This document shows, one piece after another, positions 8,079 through 15,461 of a stretch of DNA of 64,000 bases. Position numbers and translations under genes: made by a program. Position 1 is the first letter of the stretch; every line of letters starts with the position of its first letter. This DNA is from Belliella baltica DSM 15883 (GTDB lineage Bacteria; Bacteroidota; Bacteroidia; Cytophagales; Cyclobacteriaceae): positions 1,674,001 through 1,738,000 of the forward strand of contig NC_018010.1 of assembly GCF_000265405.1 (NCBI RefSeq). Reading direction: 5' to 3'. The notes beneath the pieces are model-generated. The model saw nothing but the letters and a program-made list of their open reading frames with translations. It did not search any database and was not told the DNA's origin.

Positions 8079-9635
8079 ATGGCCAATCGCACTCTTACCA
8101 TGAACAAGATCAAACAAATTTTACGAGGCCATTTTGAAGGCCATGGCTCCAAGCAGCTCAGTAAATTAATGGGAGTCTCCCGCAACACTGTCAAGTCCTA
8201 TCTCAAAAGATTTAGACAAACAGGTCTATCCTTTGAAGAGGTTAATCAGCTTTCCGATGAAGGTTTAGCTGAATTAATATTAGGACCTCCATCTCCTGTT
8301 CAGCAAAGTGACAGGTTGGAAACACTACTTCCTTTATTACCTGGGATTGTAAAGAAGCTGCGTACAAAAGGTATGACACGTCAACGTCTCTGGGAAGAAT
8401 ATCGAGAGAAGCACCCCGACGGTTTTCAGTCAAGTCAGTTTCGAAAGCATATTCGGGAATACGTGGGTCGGCAGGGACTAACTATGCATTTTGACCATCC
8501 AGCAGGAGAGAAAGTTTTCATCGATTATGCAGGGAAAAAGCTCCATGTTACTGACCCTGAAACTGGTGAACATTTTCCAGTAGAGGTATTTGTGGCTACT
8601 CTAGGTTGTACTCAATACACTTATGTAGAAGCTACTTACACTCAGCAGAAACCAGACTTCATTGGAAGCTGCACAAGGATGCTGGAGTTCTTCGGCGGGG
8701 TTCCAAGGGTAATCGTGCCTGACAACCTCCGGTCTGCAGTTTCCAAAGGCAGTAAATACTCCCCAGTCCTCAACGAGACCTTCGAAACATTTGCTGAGCA
8801 TTACAATACCACTATTATTCCTGCAAGACCCCGACAACCCAGAGAAAAATCTCTTGTAGAAGGTGCTGTTAGATTGGTATATCAGAGGATTTATATGGAG
8901 CTACAAGGTAAAGTTTTCTTATCTCTTGAAAGCCTCAATGAAGCGCTCTTTACATTGTTAGCTAACTACAATGACTATGCGCTAAGAGGAGAGGAAAGTC
9001 GCAGAGAGCAGTTTGAGACACTTGAACGAAGCAGTCTGCTGGCTCTTCCTGAACTCCCTTACCAGTTGATGAGTGTAAGAGTATGCACAGTAATGAAAAA
9101 TACCCATATCTGTCTTGGAGAGGATAAACACTACTACAGTGTTCCCCATCAGTATATGGGAAAGAAAGTCAAAGTCCTTTTCAATGATGACCAGGTAGAG
9201 ATCTTTTACAAGTATCATCCTATAGCCAAACACAAACGCGATAAAAGGAAGCATAAGTACACGACACTAAGGGATCATCTGGCCGGAAACCAGAAGTATG
9301 TATCCGATTGGAGTTATGAATTCTTTGTAAGTGAAGGCAATAAGATCAGCAAGGAGGTAGGGAAATTCCTATCCAGCCTGATGGAATCTATTCCCCATCC
9401 GGAGCAAGGTTATAGATCCTGCTCCGGGATCCTTCATCTTGCCCGCAAAGTGGGTTCACAGCGGATCACTGGAGCCTGCAAAAGAGCGTCAGAGTATGGT
9501 GTTTACACCTATCCTATGATTGAACAGATCCTTTCCAAAAATTTAGACGCAATCAGTTTTTCCGATGAACAGCTGGATGAGTCTTCCCAGATGCCCAAAC
9601 ACCACAACATCCGTGGCAACAGATACTTCAGTTAA
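8079..9635 (+). CDS. istA: IS21-family transposase IstA
   Basis: 518 residues, the normal IstA size. The N-terminal helix-turn-helix is seen at LSKLMGVSRNTVKSYLKRFR. The integrase-like DDE core shows Asp in VFIDYAGKKLHV, Asp in RVIVPDNLRSAV, and Glu in REKSLVEGAVRLVYQRIY. A C-terminal domain follows. No internal stop or frameshift is present. It acts with the IstB ATPase encoded 15 nt downstream. Confidence 0.95.
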   Translation: MANRTLTMNKIKQILRGHFEGHGSKQLSKLMGVSRNTVKSYLKRFRQTGLSFEEVNQLSDEGLAELILGPPSPVQQSDRLETLLPLLPGIVKKLRTKGMTRQRLWEEYREKHPDGFQSSQFRKHIREYVGRQGLTMHFDHPAGEKVFIDYAGKKLHVTDPETGEHFPVEVFVATLGCTQYTYVEATYTQQKPDFIGSCTRMLEFFGGVPRVIVPDNLRSAVSKGSKYSPVLNETFETFAEHYNTTIIPARPRQPREKSLVEGAVRLVYQRIYMELQGKVFLSLESLNEALFTLLANYNDYALRGEESRREQFETLERSSLLALPELPYQLMSVRVCTVMKNTHICLGEDKHYYSVPHQYMGKKVKVLFNDDQVEIFYKYHPIAKHKRDKRKHKYTTLRDHLAGNQKYVSDWSYEFFVSEGNKISKEVGKFLSSLMESIPHPEQGYRSCSGILHLARKVGSQRITGACKRASEYGVYTYPMIEQILSKNLDAISFSDEQLDESSQMPKHHNIRGNRYFS

Positions 9636-9650
9636 CAAACACCAATTCCA

Positions 9651-10394
9651 ATGATACAAGAAACAATTGAAAAAATGAGAAAAATGAAGCTTTACGGCAT
9701 GTCACGAAGCTTCAGTCATGCCACAGAATCCGGCTCTCTGTCATCCCTTACACCGGATGAACTGATTAGTCTGCTCGTGGAAAACGAATGGGATGACCGT
9801 CAAAACCGCAGGATGGATCGAAGCCTTCGTGGTGCACGTTTCCGATACAAAGCCACTGTCGAGGAACTGGATTTTCGTCCCGGGCGTGAACTGGACAAAA
9901 ATCAACTATTGAGACTCGCAGACGGAGCATACATCCACAAAGGAGAAAACATTCTGATGACAGGAAGTACAGGCACAGGTAAGAGTTATCTTGCCTGTGC
10001 CTTGGGCAATCAGGCTTGTAGCAAGGGACACAAAGTCCTTTATGCGAATACGACTAAGTTGCTTACCCAACTGAAAATGGCTAAGGCTGATGGATCTTCT
10101 ATCAAAGAGATGCTCAAACTCGAAAAACTTGATGTGTTGATACTCGATGACTTTGGGATACAACCCCTAGATGTTCAGAGCAGAATGTTGCTGATGGAGA
10201 TTATAGAGGACCGACATGGTAAAAAGTCCACCATCATCACTTCGCAGTTACCGGTCAGTGCATGGTATGAAATAATCGGAGATCAAACTCTTGCAGATGC
10301 TATTTTGGACAGAATTGTGCACGATGCTCACCGGATAGAACTAAAGGGAGAATCCCTGAGAAGAAAACGTAATATTAATCCCGAAAAACAATAA
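9651..10394 (+). CDS. istB: IS21-family helper ATPase IstB
   Basis: 247 residues. Walker A is GSTGTGKSYLA near residue 105; Walker B is LDVLILDDFG near 163; the sensor region is STIITSQLPVSAWYE. This is the DnaA/DnaC-like AAA+ helper that selects targets and activates IstA. It is preceded closely by istA (15-nt gap) and appears full length, so the transposition module is likely functional. Confidence 0.95.
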   Translation: MIQETIEKMRKMKLYGMSRSFSHATESGSLSSLTPDELISLLVENEWDDRQNRRMDRSLRGARFRYKATVEELDFRPGRELDKNQLLRLADGAYIHKGENILMTGSTGTGKSYLACALGNQACSKGHKVLYANTTKLLTQLKMAKADGSSIKEMLKLEKLDVLILDDFGIQPLDVQSRMLLMEIIEDRHGKKSTIITSQLPVSAWYEIIGDQTLADAILDRIVHDAHRIELKGESLRRKRNINPEKQ

Positions 10395-10497
10395 CTTTAA
10401 CGCGATGTAAGTCCACTATTCCTGACCAAAAAAACTACTTAACTCCGGGGGGTCACTTTGCAGCGCTGATAGGGGGTCACTTTGACCGCTATATGCA

Positions 10498-10749
10498 ATC
10501 AATTACCTTGAAGGGCTGGATATCAAAGTATCAATGGACGGAAAGGGAAGGGCTTTGGACAATGTATATATTGAAAGGTTCTGGAAGTCGATCAAGTATG
10601 ATTACATCTATCTGAACCCAAGCGAGGACGGTTATGACCTGCTCAAAGGTGTCAAATGGTATGTTGAATATTACAACCAAAAGGTTCATCATACCACTAG
10701 GGAGAAGCCTGGGGAAAGATATTATGGGCCAACCCGAAAAGCATCATAA
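10498..10749 (+). pseudogene. C-terminal remnant of an IS3-family transposase (OrfB)
   Basis: About 83 codons reading INYLEGLDIKVSMDGKGRAL, DNVYIERFWKSIKYD and YVEYYNQKVHHTTREKPGERY. This matches the end of the IS3-group DDE integrase core (ISMDGKGRA-DN-ERFWRS-KYE pattern, with the catalytic Glu in IERFW). The first two catalytic Asp residues and all of OrfA are absent. The piece abuts the right end of the IS21 element, so IS21 or an associated deletion removed the rest. Confidence 0.8.
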
Positions 10750-10757
10750 AGTAAAAG

Positions 10758-10805
10758 TTAGTTGTTCTATTTCCCAAGGGTACCCTTGGGAAATAGAACA
10801 ACTAA
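10758..10805. repeat. Perfect 48-bp palindrome
   Basis: A 24-bp arm beginning TTAGTTGTTCTATTTCCC and reaching the centre GGGTACCC is followed without a loop by its exact complement ending GGGAAATAGAACAACTAA. It lies between the IS3-type tail (stop at 10749) and the convergent IS1182-type remnant (stop at 10872). It could serve as a two-way terminator for these genes, or be two abutted copies of an IS end. Confidence 0.9.
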
Positions 10806-10871
10806 AGAAGTATTAACAAATAAATAAATTAACTTAGCAACTGATACTTTTGGTCCAACAAATGGGGAGTG

Positions 10872-11100
10872 TTATAGTGGACTTTCTTTTGCTACTCTTC
10901 TTTTTGCAATCAAAACCGCATTTGCTGACTTAATCCCAAAAAATATCATCAATTTTTCTCTTTTTTCCCCTTTCACCTTGATTTTATCAAGCCTATAATG
11001 GTTTTTGATTGTTCCAAAAACACCTTCCATTTAAGTAGCCATCTGTCTGGAGATTTTAGAGTTTAGTGCAGAGTTCTCTGTAAAAAGTGAGAAAATTTCT
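10872..11100 (-). pseudogene. C-terminal remnant of an IS1182-like (DDE_Tnp_1) transposase
   Basis: On the minus strand the frame from about 11030 to 10872 reads MEGVFGTIKNHYRLDKIKV, KGEKREKLMIFFGIKSANAV and LIAKRRVAKESPL then TAA. EGVFGTIKN...Y.LD is the Glu-containing end motif of IS1182/ISNCY-type transposases. Directly upstream the same frame has a TAA stop (QMAT*MEGVFG), then remains readable as FSLFTENSALNSKISRQMAT. So the remnant is both truncated and decayed. Its upstream boundary with the GH19 gene is uncertain (about 11050-11100), since that region is also open on the plus strand. Confidence 0.72.
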
Positions 11101-11163
11101 ATTCCTGGATTCTTAGTAGATTCAGTTGATGATAAAAGTAAAATCAAAATCAAGCAAAGTGTC

Positions 11164-12363
11164 TTGTTTATAAAAAAGCTTGAAGGTGCAGAATATTCTC
11201 CGTTATTGGTTAGATTTTATAGTTTGCAAGAAAATATAGATCAGGTAAGTTATAACCATATCCCAAAGGATTGGAATGGAATCATAGAAGCTTTTGGCAT
11301 GAATGATGGACATTATATTACCTTTAGCTTTAAAGAAGGTCAAATGGTCAGTTATAGCAAAGTCTTATTAGAAGATACTAGAGCCTCAAAGCAGATAGGT
11401 GTAAATAAGAGCACGACATGCATTACTTCAATAGTAGAAAATCCTTCTTATGTGGTGTGTTATGAAAGTATTTATGATTGTACGATTTACAGTGGTGGTA
11501 CTAGTATTATAACTTATTGTGTAGATACAGGAAGCTCGGGGCCTGGAGGGTCTAGCCCTGGAGGAGATAGTTTTTGTGAAGAGTTTGATTGTTATGCTTT
11601 CCCTGGTGGTGGAGACTTGGGAGGAGAATTTGAAGAAGATGATCCATGTAAAACAAGCAAAGAAGACCTGAAAAATGCATTCCCTGATGCTCCTGATTCA
11701 TTTTTGGGGGAACTTGAGAAGTTTGTTAACAAGCATTCAAAAGATTTTGGTATAGATTCAAAAGAAAAGATGAATCATTTTTTAGCCCAAGCTGCGCACG
11801 AAAGCACTAACTATCTTGGAAAGACTTTCTCAGCTTTAGAGGAAAACTTGAACTATAGATGGGAAAAATTAGGTACGAAGGATAATTTTGAAACCTATTT
11901 TAACCCAATCTCAAACCCAACAGCAAACTCTTTAAAAGCTAATCCAAATGATTTTAAAAGATCTGAAAATTCTGATTTTGTAGATCCTGTAAAGCTTGCA
12001 AATTATGTCTATGCTCGTAAACAACTTGGAAATACTTCACAAGGTGATGGATATAAATATAGGGGAAGAGGAATTTTTCAAATTACAGGAAAATATAATT
12101 ATGAGCAATTCAACAAATTTTATAATGAAAAATTCAATGCAAACATTGATTTAATTAAAAACCCTGAAATGGTTTCGAATAACATTGAATTAGCAGTAAT
12201 CAGCGCATTATGGTATTTTGAAAATAAAGTTTTAAAAAAGATTGATATCAATGAATTTACAAACATTAAAAAAGTAACCCAATTAGTGAATGGCGGTGAG
12301 AATGGACTTCCACATAGACGAGAGTTATTCAATAAAGTAAAAGACATTATAAATTGTATATAA
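11164..12363 (+). CDS. GH19 chitinase/lysozyme-like protein, 5'-truncated
   Basis: The C-terminal half (about residues 170-399) is a GH19 domain: MNHFLAQAAHESTNYLGKTF with the catalytic HES Glu, then DGYKYRGRGIFQITGKYNY and a final QLVNGGENGLPHRRELF. Bacterial members cleave chitin or peptidoglycan. The N-terminal half is unrecognised, with a Gly/Ser/Cys-rich linker (TGSSGPGGSSPGGDSFCEEF). The only initiation codon is TTG at 11164, but the frame is open back to 11035 and reads naturally (SIPGFLVDSVDDKSKIKIKQ). So the real 5' end and any signal peptide were probably lost at the transposase junction. The next gene starts 11 nt downstream. It may be a cell-wall-active effector; that role is inferred. 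Confidence 0.78.
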   Translation: MFIKKLEGAEYSPLLVRFYSLQENIDQVSYNHIPKDWNGIIEAFGMNDGHYITFSFKEGQMVSYSKVLLEDTRASKQIGVNKSTTCITSIVENPSYVVCYESIYDCTIYSGGTSIITYCVDTGSSGPGGSSPGGDSFCEEFDCYAFPGGGDLGGEFEEDDPCKTSKEDLKNAFPDAPDSFLGELEKFVNKHSKDFGIDSKEKMNHFLAQAAHESTNYLGKTFSALEENLNYRWEKLGTKDNFETYFNPISNPTANSLKANPNDFKRSENSDFVDPVKLANYVYARKQLGNTSQGDGYKYRGRGIFQITGKYNYEQFNKFYNEKFNANIDLIKNPEMVSNNIELAVISALWYFENKVLKKIDINEFTNIKKVTQLVNGGENGLPHRRELFNKVKDIINCI

Positions 12364-12373
12364 AATAAAAGCC

Positions 12374-12781
12374 ATGAAAAGAATAAAGTTATTAGTTAAA
12401 GTAATTGTTCCTATTACAGTTGTAGCTTTGCTTGTTGGATTCAAGTTGTTTTTTTATCAACAGGATTCAGATGAAAGTCTCTTAGGAAAATATGTAAGTA
12501 CTGACGATCCTAATTGGGTTTGGGAATTTAAGTCAGATGGGAAATTAAATGAGTATTACGAAGGAGAGTTAAGTGATGTTTATTATTACTCTATTGAAAA
12601 GACAAGTCCTCAATGTGGATTTGAAGTTGATGAAGGTCCTCTTTTTAAATATTTGGTTAGAAAAAATGTAGTAAATACTTCTGAACAATATTGTTACGAA
12701 ATTTATTCTATGGGAAATGAATATCTTCAGCTAAGGTATTTAGGTGGAAGTGGATTTTTTAGTTTCAAAAAAACTAACTAA
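12374..12781 (+). CDS. Small membrane-anchored protein, candidate partner/immunity protein of GH19 gene
   Basis: 135 residues with a basic start (MKRIKLLVK), one hydrophobic segment (VIVPITVVALLVGFKLFFY), and a soluble domain of about 105 residues rich in beta-type segments (GKYVSTDDPNWVWEFKSDGK, ending FLGGSG-like FFSFKK). The arrangement resembles lipocalin-like small exported proteins, but no family is recognised. It begins 11 nt after the GH19 gene and would be cotranscribed. Membrane tethering facing the periplasm would suit protection from a wall hydrolase. This is inference from context; a lysozyme-inhibitor or unrelated function is equally open. Confidence 0.6.
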   Translation: MKRIKLLVKVIVPITVVALLVGFKLFFYQQDSDESLLGKYVSTDDPNWVWEFKSDGKLNEYYEGELSDVYYYSIEKTSPQCGFEVDEGPLFKYLVRKNVVNTSEQYCYEIYSMGNEYLQLRYLGGSGFFSFKKTN

Positions 12782-12906
12782 ACTATATAGAACCTACTTC
12801 GGTTTACATAATCTTTCAAGGAGATTACCTATCTAAGGACCGATTTGTTTTAAATCATAAGATTAAAGCCTTAGAAGTTCGTGTTACAGCAGATGAGCCG
12901 ATTTGA
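12781..12906 (+). pseudogene. Short coding fragment of unknown origin
   Basis: A 41-codon stretch (NYIEPTSVYIIFQGDYL, then RFVLNHKIKALEVRVTADEPI) ends in TGA with no start codon and is closed upstream by TAA. The composition is protein-like. It may be the tail of another gene damaged in this rearranged region. No family is recognised. Confidence 0.25.
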
Positions 12907-12938
12907 GGCATGTTTGCTTTGGGTGGGGTTATATTTAA

Positions 12939-13184
12939 ATGGATCAAAAGGATGAAATAGATTTCCACATTGACAAAGCTAACCTCTGTTTAGATACTAT
13001 TACCATAATAAAAGAATATAAAACGCCATTTATCTATTGGTTTAAAAATGATTCAAGTCTATTTGAAAAAACCTTGATTTTGATAGATAGTACTGATTGG
13101 ATAAGCAAAGAAAGTAATATCAAGGGAATAGGCGTACAAATTTATACAACAGGATCTTGCAAGGACCTGATAGAGGGAAATTAG
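12939..13184 (+). CDS. Small hypothetical protein
   Basis: 81 residues from ATG (MDQKDEIDFHIDKANLCL) to TAG, acidic, without signal peptide or membrane helix. The codon composition is plausible. No family is recognised, and the gene lies at the end of the damaged accessory region, so it may be a fragment. A hairpin that could end it follows at 13209-13235. Confidence 0.35.
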   Translation: MDQKDEIDFHIDKANLCLDTITIIKEYKTPFIYWFKNDSSLFEKTLILIDSTDWISKESNIKGIGVQIYTTGSCKDLIEGN

Positions 13185-13208
13185 GAGGTAGATATAAGTA
13201 TAAGAAGT

Positions 13209-13235
13209 ATCCCCAGAACAACGCTTTTTGGGGAT
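13209..13235. terminator. Hairpin between convergent genes
   Basis: ATCCCCA at 13209-13215 pairs with TGGGGAT at 13229-13235, followed by GCTTTTCTC on the plus strand. It lies 8 nt beyond the end of the DUF2461 gene and after the small gene ending at 13184, so it can serve both. Confidence 0.6.
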
Positions 13236-13242
13236 GCTTTTC

Positions 13243-13923
13243 TCACAACAACCCCTCCCCACTTTCAGCTTCATCCACCGCTTGATGCAGAAAATCGTGA
13301 AAGGGTTTCATCAGCTTGAAGGCATTGAGCGTTTTGTTTTTGAAATTGCCAGAAGAAATATCTTTGTCGGCCAAAGGCGTAGAGACAATAAAACTCTTGT
13401 ATCTCAGCAAATCAATATGTGGATGCTCAGCATCGTAATCTCTTGGGCTTGTTTTAAGTTGCTCGCCTTCTAAGCTGGAAAAATGTTTCTTGAAAGTAGG
13501 TTCATTGAGTATCTTAAGCAGTTCTTCCCCAGAGTAATCGATTTCTTGACGGATTTTCTTCAATACATCAGCCTGTGGCATCCAGATTCCTCCAGCGATG
13601 AAACTCTCTCCTGGTTGTAAATGCAAGTAATACCCAGGTCCATTGGATTTTTTTCCTCCTGTAGAAAAATATGCTGCAAAATTGGTTTTATATGGGGCTT
13701 TGTTTGCAGAAAAACGGATGTCTCTGTTTTGTCTGAAAACACAATCTTTGGCTTTAAAAGCCGTCAATGCAGGCTCCCAAGCGGTAATACCTCCTAACAT
13801 TTCTCCTACATCTTCAATAAACTCCCCTCTCACCTTCTGATACCAATCCCGATTGGCATCCATCCATTCTTTGGAGTTGTTATTGGCTAATTCTTTTAGA
13901 AAATCAAGGTATGGAGTTGGCAT
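13243..13923 (-). CDS. DUF2461 family protein
   Basis: 226 residues. The pattern FLKELANNNSKEWMDANRDWY at the N-terminus, RDIRFSANKAPYKTNFAAYF in the middle and GYYLHLQPGESFIAGGIWMP is diagnostic of the DUF2461 (TIGR02453) family of cytosolic proteins. The molecular function of the family is not established. Length is normal and no defects are seen. It marks the return to ordinary chromosomal sequence after the IS-rich region. Confidence 0.92.
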   Translation of the reverse strand: MPTPYLDFLKELANNNSKEWMDANRDWYQKVRGEFIEDVGEMLGGITAWEPALTAFKAKDCVFRQNRDIRFSANKAPYKTNFAAYFSTGGKKSNGPGYYLHLQPGESFIAGGIWMPQADVLKKIRQEIDYSGEELLKILNEPTFKKHFSSLEGEQLKTSPRDYDAEHPHIDLLRYKSFIVSTPLADKDISSGNFKNKTLNAFKLMKPFHDFLHQAVDEAESGEGLL

Positions 13924-14084
13924 ATTTTATATTTATTGAGATCTTTTAATTTAACCAAGAAGAAGTAAAATAGTTGGGAACCGTTGTTTTAAGTAAATCA
14001 CTTAAAATAATGCGAGTATGTTAAATATTGCTGATTAATAGTTATTTTGATCGAATGATGGTGAATTTCATTCTTGTTGATCCT

Positions 14085-15386
14085 TTAAATAAAATCAACC
14101 AACCCCTCCAATTTCATTCCCCTACTACCTTTGATCAGGATCAGATGATCTTCGAACTTGGAGTCTTGAAGCCAGTTTCGGAAGGAAAAAGGATCTGGAA
14201 AATAGAGTGCTTTCATCGGAGCTTTGGCCAAAGCTGCTTGCGTATGCTTGCCGGCAAAGCAAATTTTATCAAAAGCATATTGGCTGACCAATTCACCCAA
14301 TTTCTCGTGTTCAACTTGTGTGCTGTCACCAAGTTCATACATATCTCCTAAGATGATCATTTTGTATTTTTTGCCAGTCATCTCACCAAAAGTCTTGATC
14401 GCAACTTCCATGCTCGATGGGTTGGCATTGTATGCGTCTAGGATGATCAGGTTGCTTCGTTTTTCTACGAGTTGAGAACGCATATTGGAAGGCTTGTAAT
14501 TGACGATAGCCTGAACTGCCTTTTCTATAGAAACACCGAAAAACTTACCTAAAGTAATAGCGGTGGCAATATTCCCAAAGTTATATGCTCCTATCATGGA
14601 ACTAAGATGTGTTGCTTCGCTTCCTTCTACTTTGAATCTTACAAAGGGATTGGCATCCACAAACTCAACTTCACAAAAATCTCCTTTTGCAGGGTAGAGA
14701 ATTGGGTTTTCAAATCGCTTAGCCATATTGGAAAGGATAGGGTCCTGGGAATTGATAAAGACAGTTCCTTTGTGTGCTCTTAAGTGTTGAAACAACTCGG
14801 TTTTGGTTTTCAAGACTCCTTCTGGTCCTCCCATACCTTCCAAGTGAGCCTTTCCGATATTGGTGATAAACCCATGTGTAGGTTCTGCGATGTCACAAAG
14901 TTCTTTGATATCGCCTTGCTTGTTGGCGCCCATCTCTATAATCGCAATTTCGGTATCTTTTTCTATTGCGAGCAATGTTAATGGCACTCCAATGTGGTTG
15001 TTTAGATTCCCTACTGTGGCTGAAGTTTTAAATTTTTGCTTTAGAACAGCGTGGAGGAGTTCTTTGGATGTAGTCTTACCATTACTGCCTGTTAGTCCTA
15101 TGATGGGAATACTGAGTTGTCTTCTGTGATGCAGGGCTAGTTGCTGTAAAGCAGTCAAAACATCCTCAACTAGAAAATATCTCGTGTCATTATTCGGGAT
15201 TACTTCTGCTTCATCTACGACTACCAAAGCGGCACCAATTTCCAATGCCTGTGCTGCAAATGTATTGGCATTGAAATTCGGTCCTTTGAGTGCAAAAAAT
15301 ATATTTCCTTGATCAATTTTCCTTGTATCGGTGCTGACGCCTGTGGATTTGAGAAAGTGTAGGTAGAGAAGTTCGATGTTCATCAT
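14085..15386 (-). CDS. murF: UDP-N-acetylmuramoyl-tripeptide--D-alanyl-D-alanine ligase
   Basis: 433 residues, normal MurF length. It adds D-Ala-D-Ala to UDP-MurNAc-tripeptide in cytoplasmic peptidoglycan synthesis. Seen in order: N-terminal domain with STDTRKIDQGNIFFALKGPN, the ATP loop GLTGSNGKTTSKELL, the central EMGANKQGDIKELCDIAEP, and the C-terminal domain with DAYNANPSSMEVAI and LGDMYELG. Start ATG at 15386 (MMNIELLYLHF) or the adjacent ATG at 15383. It is divergent from the exported FG-GAP gene with a 75-nt shared promoter region. Here it stands apart from the main mur cluster. Confidence 0.96.
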   Translation of the reverse strand: MMNIELLYLHFLKSTGVSTDTRKIDQGNIFFALKGPNFNANTFAAQALEIGAALVVVDEAEVIPNNDTRYFLVEDVLTALQQLALHHRRQLSIPIIGLTGSNGKTTSKELLHAVLKQKFKTSATVGNLNNHIGVPLTLLAIEKDTEIAIIEMGANKQGDIKELCDIAEPTHGFITNIGKAHLEGMGGPEGVLKTKTELFQHLRAHKGTVFINSQDPILSNMAKRFENPILYPAKGDFCEVEFVDANPFVRFKVEGSEATHLSSMIGAYNFGNIATAITLGKFFGVSIEKAVQAIVNYKPSNMRSQLVEKRSNLIILDAYNANPSSMEVAIKTFGEMTGKKYKMIILGDMYELGDSTQVEHEKLGELVSQYAFDKICFAGKHTQAALAKAPMKALYFPDPFSFRNWLQDSKFEDHLILIKGSRGMKLEGLVDFI

Positions 15387-15461
15387 TTATTTTTTACGAA
15401 TAATCTTTAAAATTAAGATATTCGAAACATCTTTATCAAAATTCTGTCGTTATTTATATCC

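Larger units (their letters stand above)
7926..10501 (+). mobile_element. IS21-family insertion sequence with istA and istB (ends approximate)
   Basis: The element carries intact istA and istB in the usual tandem order. Both termini contain repeated TGACCCCC blocks: two on the left near 7950-7981 plus a degenerate one, and two on the right near 10450-10486 in inverted orientation. These are the multiple terminal repeats typical of the family. Outside the blocks, TGATTGCA at 7926-7933 and its complement TGCAATCA at 10494-10501 lie at equal distance from the outermost block, so they may be the true ends (TG...CA). However, the codons at the left end also fit the response regulator. No target duplication is seen. 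The flanking genes differ, which suggests a deletion or recombination involving the element. Confidence 0.85.

Noticed and set aside
10634..10816. Open frame covering the IS3 tail and the palindrome
   Set aside because: It is out of frame with the recognisable transposase codons and translates the palindrome.
13209..13235. Possible attenuator or riboswitch at the hairpin before DUF2461
   Set aside because: The hairpin is at the 3' side of both flanking genes, so a terminator explains it.
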